DNA of 64,000 nucleotides from contig JBFWZA010000016.1 of the NCBI GenBank assembly GCA_050185825.1, positions 72,890 to 136,889 on the forward strand, written 5' to 3'. Both the position numbers and the translations under genes were made by a program. This DNA comes from SZUA-309 sp050185825. GTDB taxonomy: Bacteria > Pseudomonadota > Gammaproteobacteria > Pseudomonadales > Azotimanducaceae. Positions 45,073-54,822 of this stretch are shown here, one piece after another (position 1 is the stretch's first letter; the number at the start of each line of letters is the position of its first letter). Under the pieces are notes generated by a model. That model did not search any database and was not told the origin of the DNA. It was given only the letters and a program-made list of their open reading frames with translations.

Positions 45073-45094
45073 CGCTCTTACCTTGAGAAGAGCG
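45073..45094 (+). promoter_or_regulatory. Leader hairpin before rpsF
   Basis: CGCTCTT (45073-45079) pairs with AAGAGCG (45088-45094), just before the AAAGGAG ribosome binding site. S6-S18 operons are often autoregulated by the S6:S18 complex binding a leader hairpin; whether this one has the required CCG bulge is unclear. Confidence 0.35.
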
Positions 45095-45106
45095 AAAGGA
45101 GCATCC

Positions 45107-45568
45107 ATGCGACATTACGAGGTCGTCTTTCTCGTGCACCCCGATCAGAGCGATCAGGTGCCGGGCATGATCGAACGCTATCAGAGCCTGATCGAGCGCG
45201 GCGAGGGCAAGGTCCACCGTCTGGAAGACTGGGGACGCCGTCAGCTCACCTTCCCGATCCACAAGATCCACAAGGCGCACTACATCATGATGAACATCGA
45301 GGTCGACGGCGAAACGCTGTCCGAGCTCGAGAGCGCGTTCCGCTTCAATGACGCGGTGATCCGCAACATGATCATCAAACGCAAGGAGGCGGTCACCGGT
45401 CACTCCAAGATCTTCGAGGAGGAGCTCCGGGAGCAGGAGAAGGAGAAGGAGCGCGAGCAGCGCCGTGAGCAGGAGTACGCGGAGCGTCGTGCCCGTGCGG
45501 AAGGTTCCGACGACGATGCCGACAGCGACGACGAGACGGCCGACAGCACGGAAGAGGAGGAAGTATAG
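45107..45568 (+). CDS. rpsF: 30S ribosomal protein S6
   Basis: Binds 16S rRNA together with S18. The 153-residue protein begins RHYEVVFLVHPDQSDQVPGM and has the canonical GRRQLTFPIHKIHKAHYI core. After residue 95 it carries a long charged extension, helical and Glu/Arg-rich, then an acidic tail ending TADSTEEEEV. E. coli S6 is 131 residues and is glutamylated at its end by RimK; the tail here is already acidic. AAAGGAG precedes the ATG; the upstream TTG frame is not used. Confidence 0.97.
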   Translation: MRHYEVVFLVHPDQSDQVPGMIERYQSLIERGEGKVHRLEDWGRRQLTFPIHKIHKAHYIMMNIEVDGETLSELESAFRFNDAVIRNMIIKRKEAVTGHSKIFEEELREQEKEKEREQRREQEYAERRARAEGSDDDADSDDETADSTEEEEV

Positions 45569-45793
45569 ATGCGCCGCGGATTTGCCCGTAAGAAGTTCAA
45601 TCGTCTGGGCGAGGAAGGCCAGGAGATCGACTACAAGAACCTGGACCTGCTCAAGCAGTACATCACGGAAACCGGCAAGATCGTTCCAAGCCGCATCACC
45701 GGGGCATCGGCCGCCCAGCAGCGACAGCTCGCGCGCGAAGTGAAGCGGGCCCGCTACCTGGCGCTGCTGCCGTACACCGATCAGCATCAGTAA
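45569..45793 (+). CDS. rpsR: 30S ribosomal protein S18
   Basis: 74-residue ribosomal protein that pairs with S6. Sequence RRGFARKKFNRLGEEGQEID, then DYKNLDLLKQYITETGKIVP and the C-terminal RARYLALLPYTDQHQ are canonical. ATG follows the rpsF stop directly, with GAGGAGG in the end of rpsF as ribosome binding site. No priB lies between rpsF and rpsR, unlike in E. coli. Confidence 0.98.
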   Translation: MRRGFARKKFNRLGEEGQEIDYKNLDLLKQYITETGKIVPSRITGASAAQQRQLAREVKRARYLALLPYTDQHQ

Positions 45794-45804
45794 GCGAGGA
45801 AGCC

Positions 45805-46251
45805 ATGAACGTCATTCTGCTGGAGCGCCTGAGCAACCTGGGCGACATTGGTGACGAAGTTGCCGTCCGGCCTGGCTTCGCGCGCAACTACCTGATCCCG
45901 AGGGGCAAAGCCGTTCGGGCCACCACCGAGAACCGGGCGGTGTTCGAAGAGCGTCGGGCGGATCTGGAGAAGGCTGCCGGCGAGCAGCTCGCCGCTGCCC
46001 AGGCCCGTGCCGCGAAGCTCGAGGGTCTCGAGCTCACCATCGTCGTGAAGGCGGGTGAGGAAGGGAAGCTCTACGGTTCCGTGGGCACCCAGGACATCGC
46101 GGACAGGGTCAGTGAAGCAGGCACCGAGGTGACCCGTTCCGAGGTACGCATGCCGGAAGGCGTGATCCGCTCGGTGGGCGACTACGAGATCGACCTGCAG
46201 CTGCACTCGGACGTTGTCACCACCATCAAGGTTTCGGTGGTTCCGGAGTAA
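45805..46251 (+). CDS. rplI: 50S ribosomal protein L9
   Basis: 148-residue ribosomal protein with the standard NVILLERLSNLGDIGDEVAV and PGFARNYLIPRGKA N-terminal domain, a long connecting helix and the C-terminal RNA-binding domain. Start supported by GAGGAA 8-13 bases upstream. Two hairpins follow before dnaB. Confidence 0.98.
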   Translation: MNVILLERLSNLGDIGDEVAVRPGFARNYLIPRGKAVRATTENRAVFEERRADLEKAAGEQLAAAQARAAKLEGLELTIVVKAGEEGKLYGSVGTQDIADRVSEAGTEVTRSEVRMPEGVIRSVGDYEIDLQLHSDVVTTIKVSVVPE

Positions 46252-46269
46252 CCCGGCACTTACGCGCCA

Positions 46270-46294
46270 GCGGGCGTCGTGCGCCGACGCCCGC
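46270..46294 (+). terminator. Hairpin after rplI
   Basis: A nine-base-pair perfect stem GCGGGCGTC/GACGCCCGC with a seven-base loop starts 19 bases after the rplI stop. It has no T run, so termination would be partial or Rho-assisted. Confidence 0.5.
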
Positions 46295-46310
46295 ATTCAG
46301 AGGGTCGATT

Positions 46311-46348
46311 TCTGATTTTCCGCTTGCAAAGCCTGGCGGAAAATCAGA
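46311..46348 (+). promoter_or_regulatory. 13-bp hairpin upstream of dnaB
   Basis: TCTGATTTTCCGC pairs perfectly with GCGGAAAATCAGA around a 12-base loop, ending 42 bases before the dnaB ATG. It could be a second terminator arm for rplI, an attenuator or an operator for dnaB. Confidence 0.45.
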
Positions 46349-46390
46349 GGCTCTTTCACCCCGCAGCCAACACACAGTAAAACGATAGCG

Positions 46391-49228
46391 ATGTCTGAAA
46401 TCGCATCTGGAGGGGGAGCCGGGAGCGGTTCGGGGGATGACAAGGACGCCGGACCAGGCCCCGACGACTACGAATCGTCGTCCATCCCCGAACGGATGGA
46501 CGAGCAGATCGACATCCCCGAGTATCCCGAGCTCCACCACGACAGCACCGCCCCCCACGAGCCCCAGATCGTCGGCGACTTCGCCGTGTCCAGGAGATCC
46601 TCGCGAGGTGCGGTCAGCGCCCTGAAGGTTCCGCCCCACTCGGTGGACGCCGAGCAGTCCGTGCTCGGCGGGCTGATGCTCGACAACGACGCCTGGTTCA
46701 ACGTCGCGGAAGTGGTGCAGGTGGGCGACTTCTATCGTGCCCAGCATCAGATCATTTTCGAGGCGATGACGGACCTCGCCGGCGACGATCAGCCCATGGA
46801 CGCCCTGACGGTATCCGAGCGTCTCCAGTCCAAGGGCATGCTCGACAAGGCCGGTGGCATCGCCTACCTCGCCGAGCTCACAGAGGCCACGCCGGGGGCA
46901 TCCAACGTCGTGGCGTACGCGAAGATCGTTCGCGAGCTTTCCACCCTGCGCCAGCTCATCGGCGCGGCCAACCGCATCGCCGAGTCTGCCTTTGCGCGAG
47001 ATGGTCGCCCCAGCGAAGAGCTGCTCGATCTGGCGGAAAAGGAGGTCTTCCAGATCTCGGAAGGGCGACTCAAGGGCGGCGGCCCGGAAAAGGTGGTGCC
47101 GCTGCTGAACCGCGCCGTCGAGCGCATCGAGAGGCTGTATGCCACCCGCAACCCGATCACGGGCCTCGCCACCGGGTTCGATCTGCTGGACAAGAAGACT
47201 GCGGGGCTGCAGCCCTCGGACCTCGTGATCGTCGCCGGCAGGCCCTCCATGGGCAAGACGTCGTTCGCCATGAACATGGCGGAACACGCGGTGATGGAGT
47301 CCGACGGCGCCGTGCTGGTGTTCAGCATGGAGATGCCTTCCGAGCAGCTCGTGCTCCGGATGCTGTCGTCGCTCGGCCGTATCGACCAGACGCGCATGCG
47401 CACCGGCGACATGCACGAGGACGACTGGCCCCGCTTCACCTCGGCCGTCAGCCAGCTCAAGGACAAGCAGCTCTTCATCGACGACACCCCGGCGCTGACG
47501 CCCAACGACCTGCGCACCCGCGCGCGCCGCGTCGCCCGGGAGTGCGGCGGCCTGGCGCTGATCGTGGTGGACTACCTGCAGCTCATGCGCGCGCCCGGCA
47601 GCGCTGACAACCGCACGAACGAGATCTCCGAGATCTCCCGCTCGCTGAAGGCCATCGCCAAGGAAATGAGCTGCCCGCTGATCGCGCTGTCGCAGCTCAA
47701 TCGCGGTCTCGAGAGCCGCACGGACAAGCGTCCGGTGATGGCGGATCTGAGGGAATGTGTGGTCGGCGACACGCTGGTGAACCTGGCCGACGGCCGGAGA
47801 GTGCCGATTCGGTCGCTGGTGGGCACCGAGCCCGAGGTGTTTGCCATGGCCGCCGATCAGAAGATCGTCCGAGCGCGGGCGGAGAAGGTCTGGTCGGTAG
47901 GACGTCGGCAGGTCCTGAATCTGAAACTCGCGAGCGGACGAAAGCTGGTGGCCACCGCGAAGCATCGGCTGTTCACCGCCGATGGCTGGCAGACGCTGGG
48001 CACCGTGGCCATCGGGGATCGGGTCGCGCTGGCCAGGCAGCTGCCGGTCGACGGCGAGCCGGGCGATTGGGACGAAGAGCGGCTTGCCCTGCTCGGCCAT
48101 CTCGTCGGCGACGGCAGCTATCTCTCAGGTCGTCCACTGCGTTACACCACGGCTTCCGAGGAGAACAGCGAGCTGGTCAAGCGCATCGCCGAAACCCGGT
48201 TCGGCGTTCGGGTCAACCGGCACGATGGCCCGGGGAACTGGCACCAGCTGGTGTTCAGCGGCAACGGCAATCGCTGGCATCCGCGCGGTATCAACGCCTG
48301 GCTGCGCGACCTCGGTCTCTTCAATCAGCGTTCCGCAGAGAAGCATCTGCCCGAGTCTGTGTTCTCCCTGCCGGATGCCCTGGCGGCTCACCTGCTCCGG
48401 CATCTGTGGGCGACGGATGGTTGTCTGCACGTTCGGGACCGTGGCGGCGCTTCACGCATCTACTTCAGCACCTGCAGCCAGCGCCTGGCCGCAGACGTGA
48501 CGGCGTTGCTGCTCCAGCTCGGGATCGTGGCGCGGATTCGCTCGGTGGTGCAGAAGCGCAGCCTGCTCTACAACGTGGATGTATCCGGTCGGGAAGCACA
48601 GATTCGCTTTCTGGACGAAGTCGGCGCCTTCGGCCCGAAGGTGGAGGCGGCCAATGAGCTTCGGAGGCTGCTCGAAAGCCGTTCGGCAAACACGAACGTC
48701 GATACGCTGCCCAGGGAAGTCTTCGACCGGGTGCAGGCATTGATGCGGGCGCAGGGAGTTACGCAGCGTGCCATGGCAGCCCTGAGAGGGACTGCCTACG
48801 GTGGTTCGAGTCACTTCAAGTTCGCACCCTCGCGGGAGACACTCTCGAGCTATGCCGACCTGCTGGGCAGCGAAGCGCTGAGAACGTGGGCGACGTCGGA
48901 TCTCTTCTGGGATCGGGTGGTTGCCGTGGAGCCTGCGGGTGAGGCGGAAGTATTCGATCTCACCGTGCCCGGGCCGGCGAGCTGGCTCGCCGACGGCGTT
49001 GTCAGCCATAACTCCGGAGCGATCGAGCAGGACGCAGACCTCATCCTCTTCATCTACCGCGACGAGGTCTACAACTCGGAGTCGCCGGACAAGGGCACGG
49101 CCGAGATCATCATCGGCAAGCAGCGCAACGGCCCCATCGGCTCGCTGCGCCTCGCCTTCATCGGCAACCTCACCAAGTTCGAGAACCTGGCGCCGGAACG
49201 CTACAACGACTACACGCCGTTCGAGTAG
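46391..49228 (+). CDS. dnaB: Replicative DNA helicase DnaB with an in-frame intein
   Basis: Hexameric replication-fork helicase. The frame of 945 residues consists of an N-extein (1-455), an intein (456-874) and a C-extein (875-945). The extein has an N-terminal collar domain (DAEQSVLGGLMLDN), the RecA-like domain with Walker A GRPSMGKTSFAMNM, VFSMEMPSEQL and DYLQLMRAPG, and, past the intein, SGAIEQDADLILFIYRDEVY. Spliced length would be 526 residues, about 60 longer than most DnaB, because of an acidic Gly/Ser-rich N-terminal extension before ALKVPPHSVDAEQS. The start could therefore lie further in. radA follows after 11 bases. Confidence 0.96.
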   Translation: MSEIASGGGAGSGSGDDKDAGPGPDDYESSSIPERMDEQIDIPEYPELHHDSTAPHEPQIVGDFAVSRRSSRGAVSALKVPPHSVDAEQSVLGGLMLDNDAWFNVAEVVQVGDFYRAQHQIIFEAMTDLAGDDQPMDALTVSERLQSKGMLDKAGGIAYLAELTEATPGASNVVAYAKIVRELSTLRQLIGAANRIAESAFARDGRPSEELLDLAEKEVFQISEGRLKGGGPEKVVPLLNRAVERIERLYATRNPITGLATGFDLLDKKTAGLQPSDLVIVAGRPSMGKTSFAMNMAEHAVMESDGAVLVFSMEMPSEQLVLRMLSSLGRIDQTRMRTGDMHEDDWPRFTSAVSQLKDKQLFIDDTPALTPNDLRTRARRVARECGGLALIVVDYLQLMRAPGSADNRTNEISEISRSLKAIAKEMSCPLIALSQLNRGLESRTDKRPVMADLRECVVGDTLVNLADGRRVPIRSLVGTEPEVFAMAADQKIVRARAEKVWSVGRRQVLNLKLASGRKLVATAKHRLFTADGWQTLGTVAIGDRVALARQLPVDGEPGDWDEERLALLGHLVGDGSYLSGRPLRYTTASEENSELVKRIAETRFGVRVNRHDGPGNWHQLVFSGNGNRWHPRGINAWLRDLGLFNQRSAEKHLPESVFSLPDALAAHLLRHLWATDGCLHVRDRGGASRIYFSTCSQRLAADVTALLLQLGIVARIRSVVQKRSLLYNVDVSGREAQIRFLDEVGAFGPKVEAANELRRLLESRSANTNVDTLPREVFDRVQALMRAQGVTQRAMAALRGTAYGGSSHFKFAPSRETLSSYADLLGSEALRTWATSDLFWDRVVAVEPAGEAEVFDLTVPGPASWLADGVVSHNSGAIEQDADLILFIYRDEVYNSESPDKGTAEIIIGKQRNGPIGSLRLAFIGNLTKFENLAPERYNDYTPFE
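47756..49012 (+). mobile_element. DnaB intein with LAGLIDADG homing endonuclease
   Basis: 419-residue intein inserted between MADLRE and SGAIEQDAD, a loop that is contiguous in normal DnaB. It starts with Cys1 (CVVGDTLVNLADGRRVPI, block A), has a block B-like segment (ATAKHRLFTADGW), two dodecapeptide LAGLIDADG motifs (LLGHLVGDG at intein residues 112-120; LLRHLWATDG at 213-222) and ends with block F/G (EVFDLTVPG, WLADGVVSHN) with the terminal Asn and Ser +1. All splicing residues are present, so self-excision is expected. Each dodecapeptide motif ends in the Asp-Gly pair, so endonuclease activity is plausible. Confidence 0.93.
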
Positions 49229-49239
49229 CGCCGGCGACG

Positions 49240-50604
49240 ATGGCAAAAGCGAAAACCAAATCGGCCTACGTCTGCGACGAGTGCGGCGCCGAGCACCGGC
49301 AGTGGCAGGGCCAGTGCCTCACCTGCAAGGCGTGGAACTCGCTCTCCCGGGTGAGCATCGGCCCGGTCTCCGAGCCCGGGGTCGGCTACGCGGGCACGAA
49401 AGCGGAAGTCAGGCGCCTCGCAGAGGTGGCCACGGAGGAGGCGCCGCGCGTCGTCACGGGCTTTGCCGAGCTCGACCGGGTGCTCGGCGGCGGCCTGGTG
49501 CCGGGCTCGGTGGTGCTGATCGGCGGCGACCCGGGCGCCGGCAAGTCGACGCTGCTCCTGCAGGTGTGCTGCACGCTGGCGGCGCGCGAGGAGGTGCTCT
49601 ACGTCACGGGCGAGGAATCGCTGCAGCAGCTGGCGCTCAGAGCGTCGCGGCTGGCGCTGCCCATGGACCGTCTGAACGTTGCGTCCGAGACCCGCGCGGA
49701 GGTGGTCGCCTCGCTGATCGATAGCGCCCGACCCAGGGTGGTCATCCTCGACTCCATTCAGGTGATGCAGCTCGAGTCGGTGGAAAGCACGCCGGGCAGC
49801 GTCACCCAGGTGCGGGAGACCGCCGCCTTCTTCACCCGGCTCGCCAAGCAGACGGGCACCGTCATCGTGCTGGTGGGCCACGTCACCAAGGAAGGCAACC
49901 TGGCGGGCCCGAAAGTCCTCGAACACATGATCGACTGCTTCATGATGCTCGACTCGCCCGCCGGCAGCCGTTATCGGACGCTGCGCGGGGTGAAGAACCG
50001 CTTCGGAGCGGTGAACGAGCTCGGCGTATTCGCCATGACGGATCAGGGCATGCGCGAAGTGGCCAACCCGTCCGCTATCTTTCTGCAGCGCGGCGACGTG
50101 CATTCACCCGGCAGCGTCGTCACCGTCACCTGGGAGGGCACCCGGCCGCTGCTCGTGGAGCTGCAGGCGCTGGTGGACCACGCCCAGGGCGGCTACCCCA
50201 AGCGCATCGCCGTGGGGCTCGACCAGCAGCGCCTCGCCATGCATCTCGCCGTGCTGCATCGCCACTGCGGCGTGACGCTGGGCGATCAGGACGTGTTCGC
50301 GAACGTGGTGGGTGGGGTGCGCATCGGCGAGACGGGCGCGGACCTCTCGGTGCTGCTCGCCGTGCTGTCGTCGTTCCGCAACCGGGCGCTGCCGCGGGAG
50401 CTGATCGTCTTCGGCGAGCTCGGTCTCACCGGAGAGGTGCGGCCGGTGGCCAACGGTGAGCAGCGCCTCGCGGAGGCGGCGAAGCACGGCTTCCGCCAGG
50501 CCATCGTGCCGTTCTCCAACCGCCCGAAGAAGGTGCGTGACGGCATGACCGTGCACGGCGTGAAGAGCCTGTCCGCCGCGCTGGACGTGCTCGAGTCGCT
50601 CTAA
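49240..50604 (+). CDS. radA: DNA repair protein RadA
   Basis: RecA/Lon-like protein that promotes branch migration in recombination. The 454-residue protein has the N-terminal C4 zinc finger (CDECGAEHRQWQGQCLTC), Walker A GGDPGAGKSTLLLQ, the RadA motif KNRFGAVNELGVF and a C-terminal Lon-protease-like domain (GGVRIGETGADLSVL). Start at the ATG after AGCGCCGGCGACG; dnaB lies just upstream. Confidence 0.97.
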   Translation: MAKAKTKSAYVCDECGAEHRQWQGQCLTCKAWNSLSRVSIGPVSEPGVGYAGTKAEVRRLAEVATEEAPRVVTGFAELDRVLGGGLVPGSVVLIGGDPGAGKSTLLLQVCCTLAAREEVLYVTGEESLQQLALRASRLALPMDRLNVASETRAEVVASLIDSARPRVVILDSIQVMQLESVESTPGSVTQVRETAAFFTRLAKQTGTVIVLVGHVTKEGNLAGPKVLEHMIDCFMMLDSPAGSRYRTLRGVKNRFGAVNELGVFAMTDQGMREVANPSAIFLQRGDVHSPGSVVTVTWEGTRPLLVELQALVDHAQGGYPKRIAVGLDQQRLAMHLAVLHRHCGVTLGDQDVFANVVGGVRIGETGADLSVLLAVLSSFRNRALPRELIVFGELGLTGEVRPVANGEQRLAEAAKHGFRQAIVPFSNRPKKVRDGMTVHGVKSLSAALDVLESL

Positions 50605-50626
50605 GGGGCAGACTTTCCGAGACCGG

Positions 50627-51553
50627 TCAGGAGGCGACGGCTGCGCCCGCCGCCGGCTGCGTCACCTGCCGGAGCATCGTCAGGTACGTGCCCGGGAAAT
50701 CCACCTCGTCGTAGAACCCCTTCTGCTTCAGCAGCCGATGCATCTTCGGCAGGTTGTAGATGGGGATGGATGCCATCATGTGATGCTCGAGGTGGTAGCT
50801 CACGCCGAGCGGGCAGAACACCAGCCGGTCGAGCCAGTTGGCCGGAATCGTCCGGGTGTTCAGCCGCGGGTCCAGGTCGTACAGATCGGGCACGGCGGCA
50901 TGTTCCGCCACCTGCCGCAGCCGGCTCACCAGCCGGTTGCTGGTGAGCATGGCCGCCCACCAGACGAGGTACAGCCAGGGCGCACCGATGGCGAAGAAAA
51001 TGCCCACCATGATCGCGTTGGCGACCAGCCCGCGGGCCAGTGCCTGGCGCTGCTCCGGTTTCTGCGCGTTGAAGTGGGCGAGCGCCTTGAACAGCCCCTG
51101 GGTCTGCTTCCAGCCGGTCTGACCCGTGACGTCCCGCAGCAGCTTGCGCTTCAGCCGGTCACGGCTGATGGGGTAGTCGTGGTAGTTGGGCAGGTCCGGG
51201 TCCTCGCGGGTGCCGGCCAGGCGATGATGCGCGAGGTGGCCTCTGCTGTAGGCCTTCATGTTGTTGAAGGTGGGGGCGGCCGCCAGCCACTCGCCGAAGA
51301 ACTCGTTCAGCCGCCGGCTCGAGAACAGCGTGCCGTGCCCGCACTCGTGCACCAGCACGCCGAAGCCGAGCTGCCGGCCGCCGAGCAGCACCACCCCGAG
51401 CAGGATGGTCAGCACGTTCGGCCAGATCGCCATCATGGCGAAGATCGCGGCGGTGATGGCGTAGTTGCAGACGAACAGCCACACGGCCCGCAGATCGCTG
51501 CGCTCGCTGATCGCGTCGATCTCCTCGCTGGTGAGCACGTCCTTCACGTTCAT
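50627..51553 (-). CDS. Membrane fatty acid desaturase
   Basis: Di-iron membrane desaturase of 308 residues with the three His boxes HECGHG, HLAHH and HLEHHMM and at least four hydrophobic segments (LFVCNYAITAAIFAMMAIWP; LVANAIMVGIFFAIGAPWLY). It begins MNVKDVLTSEEIDAIS. It belongs to the delta-9/delta-12 acyl desaturase type; substrate and position of the double bond cannot be read. The ATG overlaps the stop of the upstream PaaX-family regulator as ATGA, so the two are co-translated; the longer frame upstream is not coding. Confidence 0.88.
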   Translation of the reverse strand: MNVKDVLTSEEIDAISERSDLRAVWLFVCNYAITAAIFAMMAIWPNVLTILLGVVLLGGRQLGFGVLVHECGHGTLFSSRRLNEFFGEWLAAAPTFNNMKAYSRGHLAHHRLAGTREDPDLPNYHDYPISRDRLKRKLLRDVTGQTGWKQTQGLFKALAHFNAQKPEQRQALARGLVANAIMVGIFFAIGAPWLYLVWWAAMLTSNRLVSRLRQVAEHAAVPDLYDLDPRLNTRTIPANWLDRLVFCPLGVSYHLEHHMMASIPIYNLPKMHRLLKQKGFYDEVDFPGTYLTMLRQVTQPAAGAAVAS

Positions 51554-52386
51554 GGGGTATCTCCGGCGGCGCGGCTTCGCGCCTGGTCCAGTTGCGGTCG
51601 CGGCATGCGGCGCAGCACATCGTGTTTGCCGCCTGCCCAGATGTCCTTGCCCTGGGCGTCGTAGTCGAGCATGGCGCGCCAGAGGCGTTCGCGCGTGCTC
51701 ACGTCCACCATCCCGGCGGGCAGCAGGGGGTCCTTCGCCAGGCGGTGGATCATCTCGCCCCCCAGGCTGAAGCACTCGAGACGCGCCTCGTCCTCGGGCA
51801 GCCCGGGAAGCCGTCGGGCGCTTTCCTCGATTCGCCGGCAGGCATCCGCGTAGTCCGCGTTCAGCCGTTCGGGATCCCAGAGCGCCGGCCAGCTCGCGGC
51901 AGTCGCGCCGTCCTCGGGCCGGCCCGCGATCAGCAGCACCTCGGCCGGGAGGCCGATACCACCGGCCAGCGCCCGGAGCTGCTGGAGGCTGGGCGCCAGA
52001 TTGTCCGGTCGTGCGTAGAGGGCCGCGCGGACGGCGCGGAAACCCAGCGATTCGAGTGCCCAGCGGCCAGCGGATGCCTCGTCGGTCAGGTGGGCAAACA
52101 GCCAGGTGCCGGCGTCCCAGGAACGGACGCGGGCTTCACCGAGGCGCCAGCGCTCCACGAAGTCGTTCACCGCATCGGTCTGGCTTGAGAGCTGGTACAG
52201 GCCGCGCTCCGGGCTCTCGATCAGACCCCGGGCCATCAGCCGGGACAGGTTGACGCGCATGGTGTTGGCGGAGAAGCCGAACAGGGCGCCGGCGCTGATC
52301 AGCGAGCGCGCCGTGCGCCGCCGGCTGCGGGCGCTGCGCAGCATGTCCAGAATCACGGCGCTCGGGCTGTTGCGTTCCCGGGTCAC
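51550..52386 (-). CDS. PaaX-family transcriptional regulator
   Basis: 278 residues. The N-terminal winged helix (ARSLISAGALFGFSANTMRV, LSRLMARGLIE) and the following PaaX-type domain (WRLGEARVRSWDAGTWLFAH; GRWALESLGF) match the PaaX group, which in other bacteria represses phenylacetate degradation. No paa genes are here; the regulator is coupled to a desaturase gene, so control of unsaturated lipid synthesis is inferred. Upstream lies a repeated AATATTACGCA element. Confidence 0.78.
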   Translation of the reverse strand: MTRERNSPSAVILDMLRSARSRRRTARSLISAGALFGFSANTMRVNLSRLMARGLIESPERGLYQLSSQTDAVNDFVERWRLGEARVRSWDAGTWLFAHLTDEASAGRWALESLGFRAVRAALYARPDNLAPSLQQLRALAGGIGLPAEVLLIAGRPEDGATAASWPALWDPERLNADYADACRRIEESARRLPGLPEDEARLECFSLGGEMIHRLAKDPLLPAGMVDVSTRERLWRAMLDYDAQGKDIWAGGKHDVLRRMPRPQLDQARSRAAGDTP

Positions 52387-52418
52387 GTTGTTACACGCCC
52401 TCGGATATCACATAGACT

Positions 52419-52467
52419 TGCGTAATATTACACGGACGGCCGGAAGAGGCAATGTCTGCGTAATATT
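52419..52467 (-). promoter_or_regulatory. Two AATATTACGCA direct repeats, candidate operators
   Basis: On the minus strand AATATTACGCA occurs twice (52467-52457 and 52429-52419), 38 bases apart start to start. The second sits in the perfect palindrome GTAATATTAC (52422-52431). They lie 33 to 81 bases before the regulator start, a natural place for autoregulation. 166 bases separate the regulator and the ettA stop; no gene is present. Confidence 0.55.
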
Positions 52468-52552
52468 CTCAGGATACGCAGGCCAGTTGACGCTCGACTA
52501 CGCCGCCCGGCGGGTGGGCGGCATTCGAGTGTTAAAGCCCCTGAATCGGGGC

Positions 52553-54232
<1,680 letters not shown>

Positions 54233-54318
54233 GGGTGCGATGGGGTTGGTGCAGGGATCGCGCACACTACTCAGATTCGCCTCGCCGTTCAATCGGTGAT
54301 CCATTCGTGGCGGTTTCG

Positions 54319-54440
54319 GGCATCAGCCGCTGACGGCGCGTGCCTTTCGGGGACGCTCAAGACATCCCTGTGCGCTCGGGCTGCGGCCATCCCTGGCCGC
54401 AGACCGCCCCGAAAGACACACCCCGTCAGCGCCTGATGCC
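54319..54440. repeat. Long palindromic repeat, copy C
   Basis: 34-base arms (54319-54352 and 54407-54440) pair with four mismatches around a 54-base core (54353-54406). The core begins ACGCT and contains ACATCCCTGT and TGCGGCCATCCCTGGCCGCA, the latter a seven-base-pair hairpin with loop ATCCCT. Its core is nearly identical to the reverse complement of copy D. It lies in the 590-base divergent region between ettA and glyA, which has no gene. Confidence 0.85.
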
Positions 54441-54584
54441 TCGAGGCCGTTCCGGGGATCACCGTTGAGCGGCGGATCTGGGGGTGGTCGGAGGGCCTTC
54501 CATGCCGCTGCAGGGTTCGGGAAGGAAGCGAAAGGCATCTTCCGGATGGTGGATCGCATTGAGTCTTGGAAGGCCTTGAGGGCG

Positions 54585-54696
54585 CTGGCGGGGTGGCGTA
54601 GAGGATTCGGGGGCGGTCTGCGGCCAGGGATGGCCGCAGCCCGAGTGCACAGGGACGTCTCGAGCGTCCCCCGAATCCTCTACGCCGCGCCGCCAG
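54585..54696. repeat. Long palindromic repeat, copy D
   Basis: 29-base arms (54585-54613 and 54668-54696) pair with two mismatches around a 54-base core (54614-54667) that is inverted relative to copy C and differs from it at very few positions. The arms are different in sequence from those of copy C. Between C and D (54441-54584) I see only GC-rich non-coding sequence. Confidence 0.85.
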
Positions 54697-54822
54697 AGCC
54701 GTGAAACCCTCCCAAAACCCCAACGATATTCACAGTCCGGCTGAATGCCTTTCGCTTCGGCCTGCTTGAGGGGTGGGGTAGAATGCCGGGCTTCTCCAGC
54801 CGACCCGACCCACACGACCAGC

